DNA from: Nonomuraea zeae
GTDB lineage: Bacteria; Actinomycetota; Actinomycetes; Streptosporangiales; Streptosporangiaceae
Direction of reading: 5' to 3'
DNA length: 51,916 nt
Assembly: GCF_005889725.1 (NCBI RefSeq)
Contig: NZ_VCKX01000053.1
Span: forward strand, 1 to 51,916
Position 1 is the stretch's first letter; each line of letters opens with the position of its first letter. A program made the position numbers and the translations under genes. Below the pieces are notes generated by a model. The model was given only the letters and a program-made list of their open reading frames with translations, did no database searches and was not told the DNA's origin. Positions 17,650 to 25,564 of this stretch are shown one piece after another.

Positions 17650-17710
17650 GAGTGGTTTCCGGGCAGATGACGCGCGGGTAAACTCTCGGCCGCCGTTCAG
17701 GAACGGCGAA

Positions 17711-17737
17711 GGCCGCCGTGCGACGTGCACGGCGGCC
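17711..17737 (-). terminator. Hairpin terminator after the SorC-type regulator gene
   Basis: GGCCGCCGTGC (17711-17721) pairs perfectly with GCACGGCGGCC (17727-17737) across a 5-base loop, about 30 bases past the regulator stop at 17768. No U-tract follows, which is common for actinomycete terminators. Confidence 0.7.
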
Positions 17738-17767
17738 TGGTGGAGCGGCGGGGGAGAGCCGGCAGGA

Positions 17768-18790
17768 TCAGTCCTTGAGCAGTTGCTCGGCCACTCCCAC
17801 ATCCGTGATGAGGGTGTTCACCCATCCGCCCTTGAGCGCGGCCCTGATGGCGGCCGTCTTGCGCCGGCCCCCGGCGATCGCGATGCGCCTGGGCACGCGC
17901 AGCAGATCGGCGGCCGGGATGCCGAGCACGCGCTCCTCCAGCGGCGAGGCGATCAGGTGGCCGTCCGCGTCGAAGAAGCGCAGGCACACGTCGCCCACGG
18001 CCCCGAGCCCGCGCAGCGTCTCCAGCTCGTCCTCGGAGATGGCGTTGCCGCTCTCCTGGAGCAGCGGGGACGGGCTCAGGCTGCCGATGCCGACCAGCAC
18101 GGTCGTCAGCCGCGACCACGCGTCCACCACCTGGCGCACCACGTGGTCGTCCGACAGCGCCTGGCGCGCCTGCGGGGTGCCGACCAGGCCGGGGGCGGGC
18201 AGGAAGACCGGCTCCGCGCCGGTCAGATCGGCCAGGTGGGCGGCCAGCCTGGTCGCCTGCACCTGCGCGGATCCCTTGCCCACGCCGCCGATGAGCTGGA
18301 CGACCTCCTCGGCCACCCGCACGGGACGGCGCTGCATCGCCTCGACCGTGGCCAGCAGGCTGGCGCTCCACGAGGAGATGCCGAGGTGCTCGCCGCCGAT
18401 CAGGGTGGCGTCGAGGTAGGTCGCGCCGGCCGAGCCCAGCGCGGCCACGACGTCGTGGTTCTCGCCCACGGCGTCGACCACGATGATCTGCTCCACGCCG
18501 TATTTGCGCTCGAGGTCCTCCTCCAGCAGGGCGTGCACGCCGCTGGGGACCACGACCACCGTGCGCACGATGCCGATCTCCGCGGCCTCCTTGAGCAGCC
18601 GCGACACCCGCGGCTGCGAGATGCGCAGCTGGGCGGCGATCTGCGGCTGGCGGACCCCGTGCTCGTGGTAGAGACGGGCGACCCGCACCAGGAGCCGCAT
18701 GCGCTCGGACTCCTGACTGAGCCGGCGGCCGGCGAACCTCATGGGCTCGCCGCCACCACGGCTCTTGTCGGACTGACTGTCAGCTCCCAC
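17768..18790 (-). CDS. SorC/DeoR-family sugar-responsive transcriptional regulator
   Basis: A 340-residue regulator with an N-terminal helix-turn-helix (VRVARLYHEHGVRQPQIAAQL then ISQPRVSRLLKEA, residues ~40-80) and a C-terminal sugar-phosphate-binding SorC domain. Landmarks are GENHDVVAALGSAGATYL, ISSWSASLL, VVQLIGGVGKG, VGIGSL and RRIAIAGGRRKTAAIRAAL. This family binds a phosphorylated sugar and controls nearby uptake operons. I chose GTG 18790 because GGAGG lies 9 bases before it; ATG 18742 (residue 17) is the alternative. It is downstream of the nucleoside-hydrolase-like gene and probably controls the three promoters with TGAATA-type sites in this block. Confidence 0.88.
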   Translation of the reverse strand: MGADSQSDKSRGGGEPMRFAGRRLSQESERMRLLVRVARLYHEHGVRQPQIAAQLRISQPRVSRLLKEAAEIGIVRTVVVVPSGVHALLEEDLERKYGVEQIIVVDAVGENHDVVAALGSAGATYLDATLIGGEHLGISSWSASLLATVEAMQRRPVRVAEEVVQLIGGVGKGSAQVQATRLAAHLADLTGAEPVFLPAPGLVGTPQARQALSDDHVVRQVVDAWSRLTTVLVGIGSLSPSPLLQESGNAISEDELETLRGLGAVGDVCLRFFDADGHLIASPLEERVLGIPAADLLRVPRRIAIAGGRRKTAAIRAALKGGWVNTLITDVGVAEQLLKD

Positions 18791-18886
18791 GATCGCTGGC
18801 CTCCGCTTCGGCTTCGCCGCTCCTGCTGGTCCGGTGGCGAGCCCGGGCCACTGCCGAGTGCCATTCTGCCATCGAGGCACCCCTCC

Positions 18887-19783
18887 CTAGATCCCGGCGA
18901 AGGCCCGTAGCTTGGCGAAGAAATCCTCGTGGATGAACCGCGCGTCGATCGAGTCGTAGGCGCGGATCGGCCGGTTCCGGGCGGCGAAGTCGTGCGTGCC
19001 GTCGTAGCGGAAGTTCGGCGCCGGACGCTCCAGCCAGGTGCCGCATTCGGGGTGCAGCAGCAGCCCGACGGCGGGGGAGTCGCCCAGCACGCGGAACTCG
19101 ATCGACCCGCCGTGCTCGCGCTCGTTCCACTCGACGAGCTGGCGCACGAGGTAGTCGCCGATCTCGCCGCACGGCGCGACCTTCGCGTCGAGCTCGGCGT
19201 ATCCGACGGCCATCATCCGGTACGTCGGCGCCGGGATCTGCCAGACCTTCAGCGCCGAGGAGAAGACCAGGTTGGCCGCCAGGATGTCGTTGGACAGGTT
19301 GAACTCGGGGCGTCCGGGCGGGGCGGCGCGGCCGTCGTACCCGCCGCCACCGATCCAGATCACGGTCACGTCCCGCTCGGCGATGCGCGGCTCCAGGAGC
19401 AGCGCCGCCGCCATGTCGGTCAGCGGGCCGAGGAAGGCCACGTAGAGGGGCTCGGCCACGTCGCGCATGGCCTCCTCGACGATCAGCTCCACGCCCGGCG
19501 ACGCGACCGGGCGGCCCGCGTCGGGCAGCGCGTACGGCAGGCCGTCCGCGACGGTGACCGTGTCTTCCAGCTTCATCAGCCGCAGCAGCAGGTCGATTTC
19601 CGCCCGGCTTTCCTCAAGGCTCGTACGGGTGCGCCGGTTGCCGAAATGCGCGGCGACCAGGCCCCGAATGTCGAGACTCGGCGAGAGCAAGGCGTGCACG
19701 ATGGCGAATTGGTCGTCCGCCTCGTTTTTCGCGTCGGTGTTGATGATCACCCGGCGTCTGTTGGAAAAGGTTCTGCGTGCCAT
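18887..19783 (-). CDS. Nucleoside hydrolase-like protein with variant metal motif
   Basis: A 298-residue member of the inosine/uridine-preferring nucleoside hydrolase superfamily. The N-terminal calcium-binding motif reads NTDAKNEADDQF (residues 15-26), with a wider Asp-to-AspAsp spacing than the classical DTDxGxDD, similar to the DUF1593-type branch (NExDDQ). Later landmarks are FLGPLTDMAAALL, IWIGGGGYDG, EFNLSNDILAANLVF and the final RAYDSIDARFIHEDF. Superfamily members hydrolyse a furanosyl C1 bond; inside a pectin cluster the substrate is likely not a nucleoside. ATG 19783 has AAAGG 5 bases before it. No signal peptide. It has a strong promoter of its own and lies upstream of the SorC-type gene. 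Confidence 0.87.
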   Translation of the reverse strand: MARRTFSNRRRVIINTDAKNEADDQFAIVHALLSPSLDIRGLVAAHFGNRRTRTSLEESRAEIDLLLRLMKLEDTVTVADGLPYALPDAGRPVASPGVELIVEEAMRDVAEPLYVAFLGPLTDMAAALLLEPRIAERDVTVIWIGGGGYDGRAAPPGRPEFNLSNDILAANLVFSSALKVWQIPAPTYRMMAVGYAELDAKVAPCGEIGDYLVRQLVEWNEREHGGSIEFRVLGDSPAVGLLLHPECGTWLERPAPNFRYDGTHDFAARNRPIRAYDSIDARFIHEDFFAKLRAFAGI

Positions 19784-19796
19784 CCGCACCTTTCTG

Positions 19797-19810
19797 TGAA
19801 TATTTATTCA
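19797..19810. promoter_or_regulatory. Palindromic operator-like site TGAATA-TT-TATTCA
   Basis: A perfect inverted repeat with 6-base arms and a 2-base centre, between the predicted transcription start (~19823) and the start codon at 19783. It is the cleanest copy of the TGAATA core shared with the sites near 17.6 and 22.56 kb. Confidence 0.65.
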
Positions 19811-19829
19811 ATTATGTATCTATATTCTG

Positions 19830-19858
19830 ATATTAGGTTGTGACATTTGTGGTGTCAA
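19830..19858 (-). promoter_or_regulatory. Strong promoter for the nucleoside-hydrolase-like and SorC-type genes
   Basis: Minus strand TTGACA (19858-19853), 17-base spacer, TAATAT (19835-19830). Both hexamers fit the housekeeping sigma consensus closely, which is unusual for this GC content. The -10 overlaps the stop codon of the upstream hydrolase gene. Confidence 0.75.
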
Positions 19859-21071
19859 GGTCCCACAGGATGACCGACAACGCGTGCGGCGAGATCGTGT
19901 GATCGTCGTGGGTCGCGTCCTCCAGGAGGTCCCACCGGCCCTGCTCGGGCCGCCCGCCGGCCAGCAGCGCGACCCGGTCGCGCACCGGGGCCTGGTAGGC
20001 GCGGTGCCCCACCCCGTTGAAGCAGCACTCGTCGAACCGGTTGAGTATCTGGAGCTGCCCGCGTCCCGGGCCGATCGAGGCCAGCACGTACATGTCGAGG
20101 AAGTCGTCGGACGGGCCGGTGTAGAAGCCGGGCAGGGCCGCCCTGGTCTGCTCGAAGTCGCCGATCGTGGGGCTCGGCTTCGGCGAGGCGGGCCGCAGGA
20201 AGAACGGCAGCGACCCGGCCACCGGGTAGCTGCGGGTGATCCGCGGGTCCAGCGCCGAGTACACCGTGGTCGTCCAGCCGCCGCCCGACAGGCCGATCAT
20301 CTCCACCGACGCCGGCCGGTACGTGGCCAGCGCATGGTTCAGGGTGACCGTGAGCGGTTCGAGGAAGAAGGTCAGCGTCGAGAACTGCGCGCTCTCCCAG
20401 GGCGGCAGCTCCCGGTGCGAGGGGCCGGGCAGCAGCTTCGACGGGTCGGCCGGGTCCGCGATCTGCTGCTGGTTCCAGTGGTGGAACGGCATCGCGTACA
20501 CCATCACCCGGTAACCCCGGTCGAGCAGCGCCTGAACCACGCGGAGCATGGTGTCGAACGGCTCGCCGTGCCCGTTGTGGTAGAGCGCGAGCCGCCGGTT
20601 CCAGGCCCGGCGCGGCACCAGGTCGTACACCTTGGCGGAGACCTGGTAGCGCAGCGGGACCGTCAGCAGGTCGATCCGGCGCACGCCGGTCAGGGAGGCG
20701 AAGTCCGGCGCGCTCACGCCGCTCTCCACGGCCGGCAGCGTCTTGGGCTGCCCCGCGCCTTTCCAGATGTAGTCGATCATGCGCTGCCGCCGTGCGGTGA
20801 GGTCGCCGGCGCTCGCGACGCCGATCAGCGGCTCGATGTCGACGCCGGCGACGGCCGCGGGCAGGGTCTTGTACTCGGGGCCGAACTTCGCCGCCGACTC
20901 CTGGTTCACCGGCGCCACCGGCCGGGGCGCGACCTTGCCGCCATGTCCGGTCGCCGAGGCCGCCCGGGCCGCCGGGGTCATGACCGCGCCGGCCGCCATG
21001 GCGCCGATCCCGCCCAGGACCCCGCCCAGAACGCTGCGCCTGCTGCTCACTGACCTGTCCAAACCGATCAT
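19833..21071 (-). CDS. Secreted alpha/beta hydrolase, putative pectin-associated esterase
   Basis: A 412-residue hydrolase. The Tat-type signal SSRRSVLGG...ARAAS spans residues ~9-39. The core shows YHNGHG (oxyanion region, 165-170), the nucleophile elbow GLSGGGW with Ser262, NRFDECCFNG and DATHDDHTIS, which may supply the acid and His. I cannot assign it to a numbered esterase family. It begins 14 bases after the CE8 pectin methylesterase gene and probably removes an ester such as acetyl from the same polymer. Start taken as ATG 21071 with GGGAG very close; in-frame TTG 21062 or GTG 21050 would have better spacing and keep the Tat motif. Confidence 0.8.
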   Translation of the reverse strand: MIGLDRSVSSRRSVLGGVLGGIGAMAAGAVMTPAARAASATGHGGKVAPRPVAPVNQESAAKFGPEYKTLPAAVAGVDIEPLIGVASAGDLTARRQRMIDYIWKGAGQPKTLPAVESGVSAPDFASLTGVRRIDLLTVPLRYQVSAKVYDLVPRRAWNRRLALYHNGHGEPFDTMLRVVQALLDRGYRVMVYAMPFHHWNQQQIADPADPSKLLPGPSHRELPPWESAQFSTLTFFLEPLTVTLNHALATYRPASVEMIGLSGGGWTTTVYSALDPRITRSYPVAGSLPFFLRPASPKPSPTIGDFEQTRAALPGFYTGPSDDFLDMYVLASIGPGRGQLQILNRFDECCFNGVGHRAYQAPVRDRVALLAGGRPEQGRWDLLEDATHDDHTISPHALSVILWDLDTTNVTT

Positions 21072-21085
21072 CTCTCCCGTGGTCT

Positions 21086-22543
21086 TCAGCGCCGGCCGGA
21101 CTGGGGATCCCAGCCGCCCAGGACGAATGAGGGGTCGCTCCACCGCGCCGCCTCGGCGGCCGTGAGCTGGCGCGAGCAGGCCAGCCGCTGCGAGGTGTCG
21201 ACCGGGTGCCCGGTCAGGTCGGTGCTGCGGTACTCCCAGAAGGACGCCGACTGGGCCTGCGCGCAGTCGTTCGGGTCGATCTGCCAGCCGACGGGCGCGA
21301 TGTGCGTGTCCATCGCGGTGTCGATGAAGACCGCCTGGCTGTGGGTGAAGCGCCACACGGCGCTGCGGCTCAGCATCACCGAGCCGTCCGGCACGCCCGG
21401 GGCCCGCGCCAGCCTGGTGCGGACGAACACCGTGCCCGGCCGGGTGTCGTCGTTGCGGCTCTGCGAGATGTAGCCGGAGTCGGTCGACTCCAGCACCGAG
21501 TCCTGGATGAACACCGTGCCGGTGCCCCAGACGAAGTCGGTGTCGCCGCTGATGCGGCTGTCGGTCACGAAGCCCTTGCCCTGCAGCCGCAGCGTGTCCT
21601 GGTTGCTGACGAGGTTCATCCGCTCCAGCGTGATGCGGTCGTTGTTGCCCCTGAACGCCTCGGCCTGCGACCCGCCGTCCGGCGTCGTGTTGTGCAGGGT
21701 CAGGTCGCTCATCCGGAAGTCGGCCGCGTCCACCCCGAACGACGCCCGCCAGCAGTTGTGCAGGTCGGAGGTCTCCAGCACGCGGCGCGGGCACACGTCC
21801 GCCGGTCCGCCGCCGCTCAGCGCCTTGTCGCCGTTGCGCAGGTCGTTGTTGGGGTACCGGATCACGGTCCGCTTCGCGCCCGAGCCCCGCACGGTGAGGT
21901 GCGGCCGGTCCTCGCGGACGTAGACGATCTCGGTGTAGACCCCGGGCCGCACGTCGATCGTCACCGGCCGGGAATTACCGGTGGGCACGGCGTCGATCGC
22001 GCCCTGCACGGTGCAGAAGTCGCCGCTCCCCGAGGCCGACACGGTCAGGTGGCGCGGGCCCGGCGCGTGCCTGCCGGTCGTGAAGCGCCAGGCCCGGGGG
22101 TCCTGGACGCCGTCGAAGCCGGTGAAGACGCCGGGATCGACGGTGACGTAATACTCCTGGCCGTATTCGAGCTGCCGGTGCGGGTAGACGCGGGCGGCGG
22201 AGCCGTCGATCATGATCGATTCGTACGAGAAGTCGTGCGGCAGCCCCGTGTCGGAGATCGCGGCTCCGATGTTCTTCCGGTCGGTCCTGGCCGAGGCCGC
22301 CTCGATGCGGTCGGCGAGCGTGCCGTCGGCCTTGCGGACCTCGATCGCGCCGGACGAGCCGAGCGCCGGCGGGGTGGGGAAGGTGATCGTCAAGGGGGCG
22401 TCGACGCAGGTCCGGTCCGCCCGCCCCGGCACCGAGAACCGGGCCCCGGACTCTGCTGCCGCCGGAGCGGGCGGGGGTAAGGCGAGCGCCGTACTCGTGA
22501 GGACTGTCGTGAGGATGGCCGTGAGTGTTGCCTTCACACGCAT
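21086..22543 (-). CDS. Secreted pectin methylesterase, CE8 family
   Basis: A 485-residue pectinesterase that removes methyl groups from homogalacturonan and prepares it for pectate lyase. Sec signal at residues 1-30, then a ~120-residue Ig-like domain (RTCVDAPLTITFPTPPALG...WRFTTG), then the CE8 beta-helix. Motifs are GSGDFCTVQGAIDAVP (residues ~172-187), SNQDTL (313-318) and GDTDFVWG (333-340) with the two catalytic Asp. The usual LGRPW is replaced by LSRSAVW, keeping the Arg. ATG 22543 touches its GGAG; the in-frame GTG 22537 has a better spacing and may be the real start. A rare TTA codon is at residue 22, in the signal peptide. It heads the block that ends at 17768. Confidence 0.93.
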   Translation of the reverse strand: MRVKATLTAILTTVLTSTALALPPPAPAAAESGARFSVPGRADRTCVDAPLTITFPTPPALGSSGAIEVRKADGTLADRIEAASARTDRKNIGAAISDTGLPHDFSYESIMIDGSAARVYPHRQLEYGQEYYVTVDPGVFTGFDGVQDPRAWRFTTGRHAPGPRHLTVSASGSGDFCTVQGAIDAVPTGNSRPVTIDVRPGVYTEIVYVREDRPHLTVRGSGAKRTVIRYPNNDLRNGDKALSGGGPADVCPRRVLETSDLHNCWRASFGVDAADFRMSDLTLHNTTPDGGSQAEAFRGNNDRITLERMNLVSNQDTLRLQGKGFVTDSRISGDTDFVWGTGTVFIQDSVLESTDSGYISQSRNDDTRPGTVFVRTRLARAPGVPDGSVMLSRSAVWRFTHSQAVFIDTAMDTHIAPVGWQIDPNDCAQAQSASFWEYRSTDLTGHPVDTSQRLACSRQLTAAEAARWSDPSFVLGGWDPQSGRR

Positions 22544-22550
22544 CTCCGAA

Positions 22551-22570
22551 TGAATAAAGGCTAGTGAATA
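22551..22570. promoter_or_regulatory. Direct TGAATA repeats at the pectin methylesterase promoter
   Basis: TGAATA occurs at 22551-22556 and 22565-22570 (14-base period), from the predicted start of transcription to just before the gene. The core matches the palindrome at 19797-19810 and the cluster at 17583-17616. Confidence 0.5.
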
Positions 22571-22572
22571 TA

Positions 22573-22601
22573 TATGTAGAGGTCTCACTCGCCCCGGTCA
22601 A
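22573..22601 (-). promoter_or_regulatory. Predicted promoter for the pectin methylesterase gene
   Basis: Minus strand TTGACC (22601-22596), 17-base spacer, TACATA (22578-22573) in an AT-rich island. Predicted start is near 22566, overlapping the upstream TGAATA copy. Confidence 0.6.
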
Positions 22602-22639
22602 GGGTTGTGCGTGCCCGTCTCTGCGGACGGCTCGTTTTC

Positions 22640-22684
22640 GGAACGTTCCAGGTGGGAGGCCCTACCACCGTCCGTAATACGGAC
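22640..22684. promoter_or_regulatory. Two palindromes in the 22544-22788 divergent intergenic region
   Basis: GGAACGTTCC (22640-22649) is a perfect 10-base palindrome. GTCCGTA-A-TACGGAC (22670-22684) is a perfect 7-base inverted repeat with one central base. They lie upstream of the divergent plus-strand gene and are candidate regulator sites distinct from the TGAATA type. Confidence 0.45.
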
Positions 22685-22705
22685 ATCCCAATAGTGTGAT
22701 TCTGG

Positions 22706-22735
22706 TTGTCCACTACGGCGCCGAGACTCTAGCGT
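22706..22735 (+). promoter_or_regulatory. Candidate promoter for the gene at 22789
   Basis: TTGTCC (22706-22711), 18-base spacer, TAGCGT (22730-22735). Moderate fit; the leader would be about 47 bases and includes an AAGGAG ribosome site. Confidence 0.4.
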
Positions 22736-22788
22736 GATCGCGATCATGCCTCTCGGGGCGCTTCCTTCACTCAAGGAGCGATGTTCGC

Positions 22789-24141
22789 ATGTCCGGATTC
22801 GAAGCAGATGAGCGGCGCGGCCAGGTCAGCAGGCGCGCGCTCGCGGGTGGGTTAGCCGTCACGGGCATGGGCGCCCTGTCGATGTGGGGCGCCGGCCCGG
22901 CCGAGGCCAACACCGACCCTTCGGTCTACAGCGTGGACGTCAAAGATTTTGGCGCGAAGGGCGACGGCACCACCGACGACTCCGACGCGATCAAGGCCGC
23001 GGTAACGGCGGCCCTGTCCGGGCGCAGCAACGGGGTCGTCAGGAAGGAGGTCTTCTTCCCGCCGGGCAACTACAAGATCACCAAGAAGGACACCCTGATG
23101 TGGTCGCCCACCTCAGGAAACGCCGACCAGGTCTTCGGCCTGCGCTTCCGCGGCGGCGGCCCCCGGGTGACGAACATCAGCTTCGCCACGGACTTCACGG
23201 CGAACGCCGACCCGCGCGAGAACAACCTGATCACCGCCGCGGTGCGGCTGCGGTACGCGTACTTCGAGGACATGAGTTTCCAGTCCAACAACGCCAACAA
23301 CCGCTTCGCGTACTACTGGTCGGTGGACACCATCGACGCGAACTCGCAGTACCCCACCTACGGCCACGGCCAGAACCAGTACTTCGTGTACAAGAACGTC
23401 GAGTGGAAGGGCCCCTGGGACCGGGTCATCGGCATCGACGGCGACCACGAGGCCAACAACAACAGCGAGCACCACTTCATCATGTGCTCGACCGACACCG
23501 TCTCCGTCTACACCGACGCGTTCCTGCACTGCGGGATCTCCAGCCCGTCGAGCCGCAACCAGCAGAACCAGTTCCTCAACTTCTTCATGCTGTCGTGCAA
23601 CTTCGCCCTGGCCGGCGGCGACTTCTTCCGCTTCGACCGCGGCGGCTCGATCAACGTCATCGGCGGCTCCTGGTCGATGGTCGGCTCCAGCCCGGCCCGC
23701 TACTTCTACATGCCCCTGGCCAACGGCGAGCTCAGCGCCACCCGCCTGAACGTCCAGGGCGTGCGCTTCGAGCCGAAGAGCGCCAACCACAAGATCATCG
23801 ACTGCAACTGGAACAACGGCCACGTCACCTTCACCTCCTGCTCCGACATGGCCGCGCTTCAGGTCGCCGGCGCGGCGAGCTACAGCCTGCACCGCTACGG
23901 GACCACCTCCGGCAAGATCCCCATCGTCCGCTATCAGGACTGCACCCTGGCCGGCAACCACCTGGTCGACGGGGTGGGCACCAGCCTGACCAACGGCAAG
24001 ATGATCTACGAGGGCTGCCGCTTCTACCACACGAACACGGCCGTCAGCACGACCACCGGCACCGCGTTCCTGCGTTACGCCGGCGCCCCGGCCCGTTACG
24101 CCTTCCGCGACTCCTGGGCCACCGCCGACGTCTCCGGCTGA
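22789..24141 (+). CDS. Secreted Pectate_lyase_3-fold (beta-helix) protein
   Basis: A 450-residue exported protein. Tat signal: SRRALAGGLAV...AEAN (residues ~14-41). The mature N-terminus YSVDVKDFGAKGDGTTDDSDAI is the hallmark of the Pectate_lyase_3 beta-helix superfamily, shared by GH28-like enzymes, tail-spike depolymerases and some lyases. The rest is a beta-helix with Asn-rich turns (NNANN, ANNNSEHH). No catalytic set for a named family is obvious, so substrate and activity are open. AAGGAG lies 11 bases before the ATG. A TTA codon falls at residue 22 in the signal peptide. It is divergent from the CE8 gene and the only plus-strand member of the first cluster. Confidence 0.82.
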   Translation: MSGFEADERRGQVSRRALAGGLAVTGMGALSMWGAGPAEANTDPSVYSVDVKDFGAKGDGTTDDSDAIKAAVTAALSGRSNGVVRKEVFFPPGNYKITKKDTLMWSPTSGNADQVFGLRFRGGGPRVTNISFATDFTANADPRENNLITAAVRLRYAYFEDMSFQSNNANNRFAYYWSVDTIDANSQYPTYGHGQNQYFVYKNVEWKGPWDRVIGIDGDHEANNNSEHHFIMCSTDTVSVYTDAFLHCGISSPSSRNQQNQFLNFFMLSCNFALAGGDFFRFDRGGSINVIGGSWSMVGSSPARYFYMPLANGELSATRLNVQGVRFEPKSANHKIIDCNWNNGHVTFTSCSDMAALQVAGAASYSLHRYGTTSGKIPIVRYQDCTLAGNHLVDGVGTSLTNGKMIYEGCRFYHTNTAVSTTTGTAFLRYAGAPARYAFRDSWATADVSG

Positions 24142-24169
24142 CCCGCCACCCCGGCTCCGCGTCCGGCCC

Positions 24170-24181
24170 TAAAGTCTGATC
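24170..24181 (+). promoter_or_regulatory. -10 element for a likely leaderless transcript
   Basis: TAAAGT (24170-24175) is followed after exactly six bases by the ATG at 24182, the spacing expected when transcription starts on the A of the start codon. No ribosome site precedes the gene. Confidence 0.5.
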
Positions 24182-25507
24182 ATGGCCTTCGACGACGGCA
24201 CGCTGCGCGCGGCTCTCGATGACGACACGGCGGTGCTCCGCGCGACCAGCGCGGAGGCCATGGCCGACCTCCAGGCCCTGCTGCAGCTCTGCGCGTCGGG
24301 GAAGCTGCGGTGCAGCGAGCAGACGCGCAGGCCGGGCGCGGCGACGGTCGCCACCGTGGCTTCGGTGCTGAGCGGCGGCGACTTCTACGCCGGGGAGCCG
24401 ATCGCGGCGTACGCCTGGCCGCTGCTGTTACAGGCCGGCGGCCTGGCCGAGCTGGCCGGCGGGAAGCTGCGGCTGACCGCCCGCGGGCGTACGGCGCTGG
24501 CCAGACCCGCCGCGGAGACGATCAGGCACCTGTGGCGGCGCTGGGTCAGCGGCGGGCTGATCGACGAGCTCACCCGGATCGAGGAGATCAAGGGCCAGCG
24601 GAGCAAGAACGTGCTGACCGCCGTGAAGCCGCGGCGGCAGCACGTCGCCGCCGCTCTCGCGCTGTGCGAGCCGGGCGAATGGGTCAGGATCGACGACCTG
24701 TTCGCGCTGATGCGCAGGCAAGGGCTCGACCCGGTCGTCGCGCGCAGCGAGCGGGCCCTGTGGAAGCTGTACCTGGTGGACCCGGAATACGGCAGCCTGG
24801 GCTGGGAGGGCTACGGCGACTGGCCGATCCTGGAGGGCCGCTACACGCTCGCGGTCGTGTTCGAGTACGCGGCGACGCTCGGCCTGGTCGACGTGGCCTA
24901 CGTCGCGCCCGACGGGGCGAGGGACGACTATCACCGCAACTGGGGATCCGACTCGCTGCCACGGCTGAGCCGCTACGACGGGCTGCGGGCGGTGCGGCTG
25001 AACCCGCTGGGGGCGTACGCGCTCGGCCTCAGCGGGCGCTACGAGCCGCCGGGCCAGGCCCCCGGGCACGTGCTCAAGGTGCTGCCGAACTTCGACGTCG
25101 TCGCCACCGGCACGCTGCGGCCGGTGGACCGGCTGGTTCTCGACGCCTACGCCACGCGGACCTCCGACCGGGTCTGGACCCTGTCGGCCCGATCGCTGCG
25201 CCGGGCGCTGGGCTCCGGCGAGGAGCTGGCCAGGCTGCGGACGTTCCTGGGGGAGCGGTGCGGGCACGACCTGCCCGCCACGGTGAAGACGCTGTTCTCG
25301 GACGTGGAGCGCAGGGCCCGCCAGGTGCTGGACCGCGGAGTCGTCCGGCTGATCGAGGCCGAGGACGCGGCGATCGCCGCGCTCATCGCGGGCGACCGCA
25401 AGGCGGGCCCGCTGTGCCACTCGCTCGGCGGCCGCTTCCTGTACGTGCTCCCGGAGCACGAGGACGCCTTCCGCCGAGCGGCACTGGCCCTCGGATACGT
25501 GGTCTAG
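24182..25507 (+). CDS. Winged-helix protein resembling helicase-associated domain proteins
   Basis: A 441-residue cytoplasmic protein without signal or membrane segments. It is Leu/Ala/Arg-rich with several predicted winged-helix-like segments (residues ~85-130, LAGGKLRLTARGRTALARPA). The segment HVLKVLPNFDVVATGTL (~residue 296) resembles the XPB-like helicase C-terminal associated domain found in actinomycete proteins of this size. No helicase motor motifs are present. The function is unknown. It carries a TTA codon at residue 83 and is probably translated from a leaderless message. It is convergent with the small gene that follows and looks unrelated to the sugar genes. Confidence 0.7.
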   Translation: MAFDDGTLRAALDDDTAVLRATSAEAMADLQALLQLCASGKLRCSEQTRRPGAATVATVASVLSGGDFYAGEPIAAYAWPLLLQAGGLAELAGGKLRLTARGRTALARPAAETIRHLWRRWVSGGLIDELTRIEEIKGQRSKNVLTAVKPRRQHVAAALALCEPGEWVRIDDLFALMRRQGLDPVVARSERALWKLYLVDPEYGSLGWEGYGDWPILEGRYTLAVVFEYAATLGLVDVAYVAPDGARDDYHRNWGSDSLPRLSRYDGLRAVRLNPLGAYALGLSGRYEPPGQAPGHVLKVLPNFDVVATGTLRPVDRLVLDAYATRTSDRVWTLSARSLRRALGSGEELARLRTFLGERCGHDLPATVKTLFSDVERRARQVLDRGVVRLIEAEDAAIAALIAGDRKAGPLCHSLGGRFLYVLPEHEDAFRRAALALGYVV

Positions 25508-25564
25508 AGCCTGGGCGCCGAACCGATGGGCTCCCCGGCGGTGCGGCAGCCGGGCGGCACCCCG

